A stretch of DNA of 36,182 bases, taken from Bacteroidota bacterium (GTDB lineage Bacteria > Bacteroidota > Bacteroidia > Flavobacteriales > Schleiferiaceae). The position numbers were made by a program, and so were the translations under genes. Under the pieces are notes generated by a model. It had not been told where the DNA came from, searched no databases, and saw only the letters and a program-made list of their open reading frames with translations. Below are positions 25,067 through 32,855 of the stretch, piece by piece. The DNA is taken from contig PZPB01000021.1 of the NCBI GenBank assembly GCA_003045865.1, positions 1 to 36,182 of the forward strand. Direction: 5' to 3'. The first letter of the stretch is position 1, and the number at the start of each line of letters is the position of its first letter.

Positions 25067-26920
25067 ATGCGATATCTTGTTTTCCTGCTGTCTATTATGG
25101 TTTTCTCTACTAAGGCACAGTCCGATTTTAAGCCTTTTCAGGCTAGTGAAAGCTACACCGTTTTGCAAGACTTGGTCACTTTCGTAGATGATAAAATAAC
25201 TATTAGTATCATTCCTCCCTTACAAACCAGCGATACCGCCGAGTTTCACATGGCACGCATAGTTCCCGGTACTTATGATGTGCATAATTACGGCCAGTTC
25301 GTAAATAATTTCACTGCTTTAACGGCGCAAGGCGACACCTTAAAGGTGAAGCGTTTAGACCTTAACCGCTGGCAGATTATGGATGCCAAAGCACTCTATA
25401 AAATTACCTACCAAGTAGATGATAGTTACGATGCCAACTTGAAAAACGGGATTTTTGAGCCAGCAGGGTCTTCGAATGAAAAGGATGTTTTTCTCCTAAA
25501 TAATTTTGGTTACATCGGTTATATCAAGGGCTACCAAGATTTCCCCTACCAATTACAAGTGCGCAAGCCTGAGGGCTTTTATGGCGGAACCGCTTTAGAA
25601 GGCGAGCGCAGTGATAGCCTCGATGTTTTTCAAATTGCCAACTATTTCGAACTCCACGACAACCCCATTTTGTATTGTTTACCCGATACGGCTTCAGCGA
25701 TGGTGGGCAATTCTAAAATTGAAGTTAGCCTTTACAGCCCGCAGGGTTTGGTGAGTGCCCGCATGTGTTTAGAAAGTATTATAGACGTATTGCAAGGTTC
25801 GGCCGATTATTTAGGAGGCACTTTGCCGGTAGATAAATATGCGGTTTTAGTGTACTGTGTATCTTCCGAAAATATGGGAAATAGTTATGGTGCGCTTGAG
25901 CATCATCGCTCTACCGTTTTATACATGCCAGAAGTAGCCAACGATTTCTTTTACGAGGGTATTCGCGATATCACCGCCCACGAGTTTTTCCATATCGTTA
26001 CCCCACTAAGTATTCATTCGCAGTACATCCATAATTTCGATTTTATTGATCCCGAAATGTCAGAGCATATTTGGTTGTACGAAGGGGTTACTGAGTATAA
26101 TTCGCATCTAGTGCAGATGCGTAACAAGAATTATAACGAGCAGGAGTTTATTGAGGTGCTAAGAGATAAAATGTATGGCAGCGACGAGTATGATAGCCTT
26201 ATTCCACTCACCTTAGCTAGCAAATACACCCTCACTTACTTTAAAGATCAGTACCTTAATTTTTATCAAAAAGGGGCTTTGGCTGCTATGGCATTAGATT
26301 TGAAATTAATGACCCTATCGGAGGGGAAAATGCGTTTAATCGACTTATTAGGAACGCTAGGAAATATTTATTCAGCCGATACTTTCTTTCAAGATGATCA
26401 ATTGTTTGCCATTATTACAGAGCACAGTTTTCCAGAGGTGGAAGAGTTTCTTTTGCGTCATTTTGCCGCAGCAGAGCCTTTGCCATTTGCCGAATTATTG
26501 GAGCCCTTTGGTTTTGGTTACAGCCCCAAGGGAACTACTATAGGCTGGAGCTTGGGTTGCGATGAATTCAGCTACAGCTTCGAAACCTCGCGCATAATTA
26601 TAGCAAAAGAAGAAGGCCTTGATGACTTTGGTCGCGCTTTAGGTTTAAAACCGCTAGACGAATTGATTAGCATTAATGGCGATACTTTGGATATTACCAA
26701 TTTGGGACAAGTGTTAGATAATTATCAGACCAGTTTAAAGCCGGGCGACAAAGTAGAAATGCGTATTGCACGCCCTAAAAAGAAGGAAGGCGAGTTTAAA
26801 TTTAAAACGCTCAAGGCAGATGCGCAGCAAATCGAATTTGAGGAGTCCCACCAATTAAAACCGCTTGAAAATTTAAGTGCTGATCAGCTTAGAATGCGTA
26901 AAATTTGGTTGGGATATTAA
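25067..26920 (+). CDS. M61 family glycyl aminopeptidase-like metalloprotease with PDZ domain
   Basis: A 617-residue exported zinc peptidase. I start at the ATG at 25067, where a clean signal peptide begins (MRYLVFLLSIMVFSTKAQ); a TTG nine bases upstream is possible but not needed. The N-terminal M61 beta domain spans about 20-210. The catalytic HEFFH is at residues 305-309, and the third zinc ligand is expected in the following LYEGVTEY. A C-terminal PDZ domain covers about 490-585 (ALGLKPLDELISINGDTLD and LKPGDKVEMRI). The protein is probably periplasmic and cleaves N-terminal glycine or alanine from peptides; that activity is known for related enzymes and inferred here. It stands alone, divergent from yitT, with its own promoter. 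Confidence 0.92.
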   Translation: MRYLVFLLSIMVFSTKAQSDFKPFQASESYTVLQDLVTFVDDKITISIIPPLQTSDTAEFHMARIVPGTYDVHNYGQFVNNFTALTAQGDTLKVKRLDLNRWQIMDAKALYKITYQVDDSYDANLKNGIFEPAGSSNEKDVFLLNNFGYIGYIKGYQDFPYQLQVRKPEGFYGGTALEGERSDSLDVFQIANYFELHDNPILYCLPDTASAMVGNSKIEVSLYSPQGLVSARMCLESIIDVLQGSADYLGGTLPVDKYAVLVYCVSSENMGNSYGALEHHRSTVLYMPEVANDFFYEGIRDITAHEFFHIVTPLSIHSQYIHNFDFIDPEMSEHIWLYEGVTEYNSHLVQMRNKNYNEQEFIEVLRDKMYGSDEYDSLIPLTLASKYTLTYFKDQYLNFYQKGALAAMALDLKLMTLSEGKMRLIDLLGTLGNIYSADTFFQDDQLFAIITEHSFPEVEEFLLRHFAAAEPLPFAELLEPFGFGYSPKGTTIGWSLGCDEFSYSFETSRIIIAKEEGLDDFGRALGLKPLDELISINGDTLDITNLGQVLDNYQTSLKPGDKVEMRIARPKKKEGEFKFKTLKADAQQIEFEESHQLKPLENLSADQLRMRKIWLGY

Positions 26921-26946
26921 TGCAATTGAAGACAAAGGTTATTAAA

Positions 26947-26960
26947 GTGATAGCTATCAC
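26947..26960. promoter_or_regulatory. FNR/CRP-like operator upstream of the rhodanese-thioredoxin operon
   Basis: GTGATAGCTATCAC is a perfect 14-bp palindrome that satisfies both the FNR core TGAT-N4-ATCA and the CRP core GTGA-N6-TCAC. Its centre is about 43 bp before the start site expected from the -7 element at 26984, the usual place for a class II activator of this family. Confidence 0.6.
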
Positions 26961-26983
26961 CGAGGACTAAATTAGAAAGAGTC

Positions 26984-26991
26984 TATTTTTG
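26984..26991 (+). promoter_or_regulatory. -7 element of the rhodanese-thioredoxin operon
   Basis: TATTTTTG matches TAnnTTTG perfectly and lies 19 bases before the first start codon. No good -33 element is visible, which fits a promoter that relies on an activator. Confidence 0.6.
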
Positions 26992-27010
26992 CGGTTGTAA
27001 AACAAAAACT

Positions 27011-27283
27011 ATGGAAGAACTAATAAACAAAGCGGATACCTTTTTAGTAGATGTTCGCACTCCTGCCGAGGTGGCTGAAGTAGCGGTACCAGGGGCCGTA
27101 AATATCCCGCTCGATACTTTACCTGCTAATTTAGGTCGCTTTAAAGAAGCACAAGGTGCAGTGGTTGTATTTTGCCGTAGCGGTGCGCGCAGCGAAAGCG
27201 CGAAAAACTGGTTATTGCAAAATGGTGTTTCAGAAGTGTATAATGCCGGAGGATATCCCTCAGTATTGGCAATAAAAAATTAA
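27011..27283 (+). CDS. Single-domain rhodanese-like sulfurtransferase
   Basis: A 90-residue cytoplasmic rhodanese domain. It shows the CH2A-like start VDVRTPAEVAEVAVPGAVNIP and the active-site loop CRSGARS with the persulfide cysteine at residue 55, then NAGGYPSVLAIKN at the end. This size matches GlpE-like single-domain proteins that move sulfane sulfur to acceptors such as thioredoxin. The second rhodanese gene follows after 2 bp and a thioredoxin gene after that, so a sulfur relay between the three products is plausible. It is first in the operon, behind a promoter with an FNR/CRP-like site. Confidence 0.93.
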   Translation: MEELINKADTFLVDVRTPAEVAEVAVPGAVNIPLDTLPANLGRFKEAQGAVVVFCRSGARSESAKNWLLQNGVSEVYNAGGYPSVLAIKN

Positions 27284-27285
27284 GA

Positions 27286-27666
27286 ATGAGAAATTTACTT
27301 TTAATGGCCCTTTTAGTAACAGGTCTTTCGGCTTGTGCTCAAAGTGGTGGAAGCAATTTAGATGTTACGCAAGTATCGCAAATGATTGCGGACAATGAGG
27401 ATATCGTACTAATAGATGTGCGTACTCCCGAAGAGTTTATGCAGGGTCATTTAGATGGCGCGAAGCTGATCAACTTTTACGATGCTAATTTCCAAGAGGA
27501 AGTTAAGAAGCTCGATACCGCTAAAAAATACGTGGTGTATTGTCGCAGTGGTGGACGCAGTTCTAAAAGTGTAAACGCCATGAAAAAGCTTGGCTTTAGC
27601 GAAGTGTACAATATGAGCGGTGGCGTTTTAGCTTGGCAAGGTGCCCAGCAGAAATTAGTTAAATAA
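27286..27666 (+). CDS. Rhodanese-like lipoprotein
   Basis: A 126-residue exported rhodanese. The N-terminus MRNLLLMALLVTGLSACAQ is a lipoprotein signal with lipobox LSAC and the acylated cysteine at residue 17, so the domain faces the periplasm. The rhodanese domain shows IDVRTPEEFMQGHLDGAKLIN and the active-site loop CRSGGRSS with the catalytic cysteine at 86. It therefore complements the cytoplasmic rhodanese encoded 2 bp upstream with a periplasmic counterpart. The thioredoxin gene starts 9 bp downstream. Confidence 0.93.
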   Translation: MRNLLLMALLVTGLSACAQSGGSNLDVTQVSQMIADNEDIVLIDVRTPEEFMQGHLDGAKLINFYDANFQEEVKKLDTAKKYVVYCRSGGRSSKSVNAMKKLGFSEVYNMSGGVLAWQGAQQKLVK

Positions 27667-27675
27667 TTTAAGACA

Positions 27676-27975
27676 ATGGCGAGTTTTAAGGAATTGATAG
27701 CCGCCGATAAACCGGTGCTAATTGATTTTCACGCTACTTGGTGCCAACCTTGTAAGGTTCTTTCTCCCATTGTGGAGCAGGTTAAACAGCGCATGGGCGA
27801 CCGTATTCAAGTTTTGAAAATCGATGTGGACCGCAATCAGCCTTTAGCGCAAAAATTAGCTATTCAGGGGGTGCCTACTTTAGTGATCTACCGCAAGGGA
27901 GAACAAAAATGGCGTCAAAGCGGGGTTTTAAGTGCCGAAGCAATTATTGAGCAGTTAGAATATTTCGCTAACTAA
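27676..27975 (+). CDS. Thioredoxin
   Basis: A 99-residue thioredoxin fold protein without a signal peptide. The redox motif is WCQPC (cysteines 23 and 26), where the classical thioredoxin has WCGPC. The cis-proline region GVPTLVIY and the strand VLIDFHATWC are normal. It could serve as the electron donor that removes sulfur from the rhodaneses encoded before it. It is last in the operon, and the deacetylase gene on the other strand ends only 2 bp beyond its stop codon, with no hairpin between them. Confidence 0.93.
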   Translation: MASFKELIAADKPVLIDFHATWCQPCKVLSPIVEQVKQRMGDRIQVLKIDVDRNQPLAQKLAIQGVPTLVIYRKGEQKWRQSGVLSAEAIIEQLEYFAN

Positions 27976-27977
27976 GG

Positions 27978-28604
27978 TTAATTAAGCGCTTTAAAACTGT
28001 AGCCCAATTGGCTAAAGTGTTTTAGTACTTTAGGTAAGACATAACGTAGTTTTTCTTCGGCTTTTAAAGAGTCGTGAAAAACGATAATAGAGCCATCACG
28101 GCTGTGTTTTAGGCAGGCCTTTAAACAGTCTTCGGATGTGAGATTAGCGGACCAATCGCCCACAAGCACATCCCACATAATAATTTTATAATTAGCCCGA
28201 CTGAGAATCTCAGCTTGGGCTTTTTTTATGCGACCATAAGGCGGACGAAAGAGATTCGTTTGAAAGTAGTCTTCGCATTTGCGGGCGTTATCTACATAAG
28301 TGGAAGTGGCAGTTTCCCAGCCTTTTAAATGATTAAAGGTGTGATTGCCAATACTATGGCCATCTGCTTGCAAGCGCCTAAAAACCGCGGGATGTTTGCG
28401 CACATTATCGCCAATACAAAAGAAGGTGGCTTGCGCCTGATAGGCCGCTAATTGGTCTAAAACCCAAGGCGTAATTTCCGGAATGGGGCCATCATCAAAA
28501 GTTAGGTAAATGCTAGGCTTTCCCTTAACTATCGGCTGTCGCCAGATGTATTTAGGGAATAAGCTTCGCAACCAAAAAGGGCTTTTATGTAGGAAATAGC
28601 TCAT
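27978..28604 (-). CDS. Polysaccharide deacetylase (NodB homology domain)
   Basis: A 208-residue carbohydrate esterase family 4 protein. The catalytic motifs are TFDDGP (residues 35-40, metal-binding Asp), HSIGNHTFNH (the HxxxH metal ligands), RPPYGR and the late DGSIIVFHDS. It would remove N-acetyl groups from GlcNAc-containing glycans or peptidoglycan. I use the ATG at 28604; a GTG at 28622 lies inside a terminator hairpin. The N-terminus MSYFLHKSPFWLRSLFP is only weakly hydrophobic, so its location is uncertain. On the minus strand the start codon directly follows the T-tract of the terminator of the gene upstream, and a GGAGG 11 bases before the ATG is part of that hairpin. Confidence 0.9.
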   Translation of the reverse strand: MSYFLHKSPFWLRSLFPKYIWRQPIVKGKPSIYLTFDDGPIPEITPWVLDQLAAYQAQATFFCIGDNVRKHPAVFRRLQADGHSIGNHTFNHLKGWETATSTYVDNARKCEDYFQTNLFRPPYGRIKKAQAEILSRANYKIIMWDVLVGDWSANLTSEDCLKACLKHSRDGSIIVFHDSLKAEEKLRYVLPKVLKHFSQLGYSFKALN

Positions 28605-28636
28605 AAAAAAAATTGCCTCCACGAGGGAGGCAATTT
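28605..28636 (-). terminator. Intrinsic terminator of the DUF2723 gene, abutting the deacetylase start codon
   Basis: An 11-bp perfect stem (28610-28620 with 28626-28636, core GCCTCC/GGAGGC) with loop ACGAG is followed on the minus strand by eight T (28612-28605). The very next bases are the ATG of the deacetylase. Confidence 0.88.
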
Positions 28637-28656
28637 AAGTATTAACGAATTAAAAC

Positions 28657-31600
28657 TTAAGCGCGGCCGAAGGGCTGTAGGGCCTGAGCATAACGCTGGT
28701 AAATTTCATTGCTTTGCAAAGACTCTAAGTTTTGGCTATTGTTGTTTTCGTACTGATTAACGAGGCGCACGAGCATTTGGAAATAGCTAGAAGCGGCATT
28801 AATTTCATTCTGTACCATTTTGCGATCATTTCCTTTATACTGTCCGTAATAGGCTAGTTCTCCTTCTAAACGATCGGCGAAAGTGCTAATCATTGCTTGG
28901 GCTTTTTCTTTTGCGCCCGCTTGATAATAACCTTCGATAATGTTGAAGACGAAATAATCGTAAGCAAATTTAGTTTCTGGCATTTTCTCTTCCGCTAAAT
29001 CTAAAACCGCAATGGCCTTTTCATTTTTACCTTCTGAGGCGAGTTGCTTGCCTAAACGTCCGTAAATATTACGCAGGTTGAAGGTTACGCGACGGTTGGT
29101 TTCGTCTAGGTAAACATCATCCACTTCCATATTACCCCAGGCGAACTTATTCATTAGGTTATCGTACATAATGTCGCTGTTGATTTTGCCAAAATCAGGC
29201 TCATTATTAGCACGTGGTGCGTAAACGGGTACAAAGCGGTAGGCTAATCCTTCCAGTTGGAAATAATCATCTAACCAGAAAAAGGCCTGACTGCTGTTAC
29301 CCACGGTTACACTAAAGTAGATGGGTCTGGTCCAATCGTTATTGGCAATTAAATCAATTACCATTAAGTCGCGCTTAGAAAGGGCATTGGTTTTAAGATT
29401 CCAATCGATATAGTTTACAATTTTACCGGTATCGCTTGTAGCTACTACGTTATTGGCGAGTACCTGCTCTTTATTGATGTCGATACGCAATTTCTTAGTG
29501 GGGAAGTAAATCAACTCTTTTTCACCACCAAAAGCGGTAAATTTAGTTTTATCATTATCACTTTTTACCCAACGGATAAGGTCTTTAACATCCCAACGGT
29601 CTTTAACGCCACGATCTTGATAGTAAACCACATCACGCGTTCCTTGACGGTACTCTTCGTGTTCGAAAGAGAAAGGAACAGGCTGCGCATCATAAACCGC
29701 ACGCTTGGCTTGGTCAATATACCAATCGGTGTTTAATAAGCTGAGGTTAATAACGCGCACGTCGGTGCGGTAGCCTTCTACTTCTTGTGCATACCAAAGC
29801 GGGAATGTATCATTATCACCATTGGTGAATAAAATCGCATTGGGTTCACAAGAATCGAGATAAGCACGGGCAATATCGCGCGCTACATAACGATTGCTAC
29901 GATTGTGGTCATCCCAGTTTTCGGCTAGCATAATTCCCGGAACGGCAGCTAATAATACTACGCTTACCACGGCAGCCATAGCCTGAGTTTTCATTTTGCC
30001 TTTCAGCATTTCGAAGATGGCCATCACACCCAAACCTATCCAAATAGAGTAGGCATAGAAAGAACCTACATAGGCATAATCTCGCTCGCGCGGCTCAAAT
30101 GGCTTATGGTTTAGATAAACAGCAATGGCTATACCGGTAAAGAAGAAGAATAAACTCACTACCCAGGCATCTGGTCCTGCTTTACGATAATGGGCAATAC
30201 CACCAATTAATCCTAAAATAAAAGGCAACATATAGTACACATTGCGGGCAGGATTATTTTCGGCGTGGTAGTATAAATTATTTTGTGGTCCTAGGCGAGC
30301 TTCGTCTAAGAAAGGAATCCCGCTAATCCAGTTTCCTTTGGTGTATTCGTAGCGGTGTTGGTCGTCGTTTTGCCTTCCGGCGAAGTTCCACATAAAATAG
30401 CGCCACCACATGTGACCCATTTGGTAATTGAAAAACCAAGCTATGTTTTTACTGAGGGGAACGGGCCCTTCCATATCGGTTACTCCCGCGTATTGCTTAT
30501 AGTATTTCACCGCAGCGGGATCGTCGTTCCACATACGTGGAAAGAAGCCAATGTGGCTTTTAGAGAAATTTCTAATGCTTGCTTTACGATCGTCGCTCAC
30601 TACATATTTACCCGCTTCATCATCGCGACGGTAAACGGGGTTGCCGTCTAAGAATGGTTTTTGCGGATCTAAGGGAGCGTTGAAAGATTGTCCGTAAAAA
30701 ACAGGGAAATCGCCGTACTGCTCACGTTTGTAATAAGCAAGGAGCGACATCGCGTCTTCGGGATTATTTTCGTCAATAGGTGTGTCGGCATTAGAACGTA
30801 CCGCTAAGGTTACGAAGGTGGAATAACCTAATAGGATAAAAATTACCGATAAGATAAGGGTACTAGCAATAGGCGATTCTTTTTTGCGAGCGAATACTAA
30901 TCCGTAAGCCGCGGCTCCACCTATTAAAATGATGGTAAAAATAGTACCCGAGTTAAATGGCATCCCCATGGAGTTCACCATAAAAATCTCCAGTTTTCCA
31001 AACATGTTTAAGATGAAAGGAATAATAGCAGAGAAGATGGCTCCTAAAATTAGGATACCTACTAAGTTGTAGATGATAAACTTGTTGCGGCTAATTTTTT
31101 GGTCAGTTTTAAAGAAGTACACCATTACAATTGCAGGAATGGTAAGGAATACCAAGATGTGTACACCGATAGAAAGGCCAATCATATAAGCGATGAAAAT
31201 CAACCAACGGTGAGCACGGGTGCTGTGATCAATTTCGTTTTCCCATTTAAGAATGGCCCAGAATGCGATAGCGGTAAAAAGAGAAGACATGGCATAAACT
31301 TCACCTTCTACAGCGGAGAACCAGAAGCTATCGCTAAAAGTATAGGCTAAAGCACCTACCATGGCGCCACCAAAAAGGGCGGTTAAGCGGGCGTCATTTA
31401 GTTCTCCATATTTACTTAAGAATTTGCGGCCAAGGGCGGTAATGGTCCAAAATAAGAAGAGAATGGTGAAAGCGCTGCTCATAGCAGAGAGTAAGTTTAC
31501 CATTTTGGCTTGCTCCATAACGTCGCCAAAAGCGAATTGAGAGAAGAAGTTACCCATTAATTGGAAGAGGGGTGCACCGGGAGGGTGACCTACTTGTAGC

Positions 31601-31737
31601 TTAACGGAAGTAGAGATGTATTCTCCACAGTCCCAGAAGCTTACCGTGGGCTCGATGGTCAAGTAATAGGTAATCGCAGCGATGGCAAAAGCCAACCAGC
31701 CGAGGATGTTGTTTAGTTTCTTGTAGTTCGCAAGCAT
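28657..31737 (-). CDS. DUF2723 multi-spanning membrane protein, probable glycosyltransferase (TMEM260-like)
   Basis: A 1026-residue protein with about a dozen transmembrane segments in the first 600 residues. The N-terminal DUF2723 core contains EPTVSFWDCGEYISTS and VGHPPGAPLFQLMGNFF; the acidic residues in the first loop resemble the catalytic aspartate/glutamate of GT-C glycosyltransferases. A soluble C-terminal region carries GDNDTFPLWYAQEVEGYRTDV and ends in TPR-like helices (from about residue 880, for example KAIAVLDLAEEKMPE). The eukaryotic relative TMEM260 is a protein O-mannosyltransferase, so a role in protein O-glycosylation on the periplasmic side is plausible in Bacteroidota but not shown here. 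It is a single-gene unit that ends at a strong terminator; a short inverted repeat (TAGCGG/CCGCTA, 31758-31789) lies upstream. Confidence 0.88.
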   Translation of the reverse strand: MLANYKKLNNILGWLAFAIAAITYYLTIEPTVSFWDCGEYISTSVKLQVGHPPGAPLFQLMGNFFSQFAFGDVMEQAKMVNLLSAMSSAFTILFLFWTITALGRKFLSKYGELNDARLTALFGGAMVGALAYTFSDSFWFSAVEGEVYAMSSLFTAIAFWAILKWENEIDHSTRAHRWLIFIAYMIGLSIGVHILVFLTIPAIVMVYFFKTDQKISRNKFIIYNLVGILILGAIFSAIIPFILNMFGKLEIFMVNSMGMPFNSGTIFTIILIGGAAAYGLVFARKKESPIASTLILSVIFILLGYSTFVTLAVRSNADTPIDENNPEDAMSLLAYYKREQYGDFPVFYGQSFNAPLDPQKPFLDGNPVYRRDDEAGKYVVSDDRKASIRNFSKSHIGFFPRMWNDDPAAVKYYKQYAGVTDMEGPVPLSKNIAWFFNYQMGHMWWRYFMWNFAGRQNDDQHRYEYTKGNWISGIPFLDEARLGPQNNLYYHAENNPARNVYYMLPFILGLIGGIAHYRKAGPDAWVVSLFFFFTGIAIAVYLNHKPFEPRERDYAYVGSFYAYSIWIGLGVMAIFEMLKGKMKTQAMAAVVSVVLLAAVPGIMLAENWDDHNRSNRYVARDIARAYLDSCEPNAILFTNGDNDTFPLWYAQEVEGYRTDVRVINLSLLNTDWYIDQAKRAVYDAQPVPFSFEHEEYRQGTRDVVYYQDRGVKDRWDVKDLIRWVKSDNDKTKFTAFGGEKELIYFPTKKLRIDINKEQVLANNVVATSDTGKIVNYIDWNLKTNALSKRDLMVIDLIANNDWTRPIYFSVTVGNSSQAFFWLDDYFQLEGLAYRFVPVYAPRANNEPDFGKINSDIMYDNLMNKFAWGNMEVDDVYLDETNRRVTFNLRNIYGRLGKQLASEGKNEKAIAVLDLAEEKMPETKFAYDYFVFNIIEGYYQAGAKEKAQAMISTFADRLEGELAYYGQYKGNDRKMVQNEINAASSYFQMLVRLVNQYENNNSQNLESLQSNEIYQRYAQALQPFGRA

Positions 31738-31835
31738 GCTTGTGTCTATTATTAATGTAGCGGGGCGAATTTATAAAATAAAGCCGCTAAGAAGGTCTCA
31801 ATACTTTGTTAAAACCTGAGACGAAGCAAAATAAG

Positions 31836-32047
31836 GCCTCAGACCACTTATAAGTGGTGGAGTTCAAGCAGAACGACCGAAGCAATAGCGGGCTATTGCG
31901 AGGGAGTAAGGCGCGGAAATCCGCTATTTAAAAGGGGCGCTATATTTTAGCAATAAAGGCGAAAATCCCGCCTCTGTGCCATTTACTGTAGCCCGCTAGA
32001 GTGTCAAGCCGCAGACTAGTCTTTTTTATTTATTGAAAATCTGAGGC
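31836..32047 (+). repeat. Dispersed intergenic repeat, copy 1
   Basis: A 212-bp unit bounded by a perfect 8-bp terminal inverted repeat GCCTCAGA/TCTGAGGC, which extends outward imperfectly (AAAATAAG against ATTTT). It contains the palindrome GCAATAGCGGGCTATTGC at about 31881-31898 and CTGTAGCCCGCTAGAG nearer the right end. It is in direct tandem with copy 2 (period 263 bp) and both share the preceding CCTGAGACGAAGCAAAATAAG and the block CCGCCTCTGTGCCATTT. No open reading frame of note. Nothing else was seen between 31800 and the unit except a short inverted repeat GTCTCA/TGAGAC. Confidence 0.85.
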
Positions 32048-32098
32048 TCTAATTTTATCTTCGCGCTCTGGTTTAGACCTGAGACGAAGCAAAATAAG

Positions 32099-32309
32099 GC
32101 CTCAGACCATTGTTAAGTGGTGGAATTCAAGTAGAAAGGTGAAAGCCATAGCGAGCTTTTGCCAAAGGTTTAGGTGCGGAAAGTGGCTCTTTATAAGAGA
32201 GCTTACCCTTTCCAATGAAAACGAAAATACCGCCTCTGTGCCATTTGCTGTCGCCCGTTACAGCGGCATGCCGCAGATTAGTCTTTTCTATTTATTGAAA
32301 ATCTGAGGC
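32099..32309 (+). repeat. Dispersed intergenic repeat, copy 2
   Basis: A 211-bp unit with the same terminal inverted repeat GCCTCAGA/TCTGAGGC, the same left flank (CCTGAGACGAAGC) and the same right end (GAAAATCTGAGGC) as copy 1. Its internal hairpins are degraded (CCATAGCGAGCTTTTG in place of the perfect palindrome), so it looks older or less constrained. The stretch from here to the tRNA promoter at 32408 shows nothing recognisable. Confidence 0.85.
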
Positions 32310-32407
32310 TGAGAGCGTATTGGGAAGGAGTTAAAAGCGAGGCGGCTTAAGGTTAAAAGCGGCCTTAAGAGGTAATTTAAAAAATAGTGAGAAATCACGG
32401 AGAAAAA

Positions 32408-32439
32408 TTTGCTCAGATATTTTCACTTAGTTACTTTTG
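32408..32439 (+). promoter_or_regulatory. Promoter of tRNA-Gln
   Basis: TTTG (32408-32411) and TACTTTTG (32432-32439) with a 20-base spacer is an exact Bacteroidota promoter, 18 bases before the tRNA. Confidence 0.85.
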
Positions 32440-32457
32440 CCATCCATTTTTACAAGA

Positions 32458-32529
32458 TGCCCCATCGTCTAATTGGCAGGACAGCTGTTTTTGGTGCAGT
32501 CGGTCGAGGTTCGAGTCCTCGTGGGGCAA
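32458..32529 (+). tRNA. tRNA-Gln (anticodon TTG)
   Basis: A complete 72-nt cloverleaf: acceptor stem TGCCCCA/TGGGGCA with discriminator A, D stem GTCT/GGAC, anticodon stem GCTGT/GCAGT with loop TTTTGGT giving anticodon TTG, a 4-base variable loop, and T arm CGAGG-TTCGAGT-CCTCG. The CCA end is not encoded. It has its own promoter and terminator. Confidence 0.96.
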
Positions 32530-32542
32530 CTAATAAAGTTCT

Positions 32543-32581
32543 AAAACCCTTGTTAATCAGTAGATTAGTAAGGGTTTTTTT
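32543..32581 (+). terminator. Intrinsic terminator of tRNA-Gln
   Basis: AAAACCCTT pairs with AAGGGTTTT, continued by TTAATC/GATTA around AGTA, and is followed by a run of T. The remaining bases up to 32855 hold no gene or motif that I can support. Confidence 0.85.
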
Positions 32582-32855
32582 ATTAGGTGTATCTTATTTG
32601 TGTCAAAAAAGATCATGCGCAGAAAAACTGGCCATACATTCGTTAGCACTATAGAATTGTATGCGCAAAGCTTTACTTATGACCTAAAGCGTGATATGGT
32701 GTATTTTTAGAAGCTATAAGTAATGGATGTACTTAAGTAACACATAATAGTATTGTAAGCTTTAATTCCAACATTCAAGCTGAAATCATAGACCCATTTA
32801 GTCAATTGTTTGGGATTGAGCAGATATTCAATATTTAGTTCCTAATTTAGTCAAG

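Noticed and set aside
28605-28622. GTG start extending the deacetylase by six residues
   Set aside because: It would place the first codons within a terminator stem and its T-tract; the ATG at 28604 gives a normal protein.
31881-31898. Palindromes within the dispersed repeats as transcription terminators
   Set aside because: They lack T-tracts, and the same hairpins recur in both orientations relative to genes, so they are better explained as part of the repeat.
31797-32310. Possible CRISPR array
   Set aside because: The repeat unit is over 200 bp, occurs only twice in tandem, and no short repeat-spacer pattern or cas gene is present.
32409-32654. An 81-codon open frame
   Set aside because: It runs straight across the tRNA-Gln gene, its promoter and its terminator, so it is not a protein gene.
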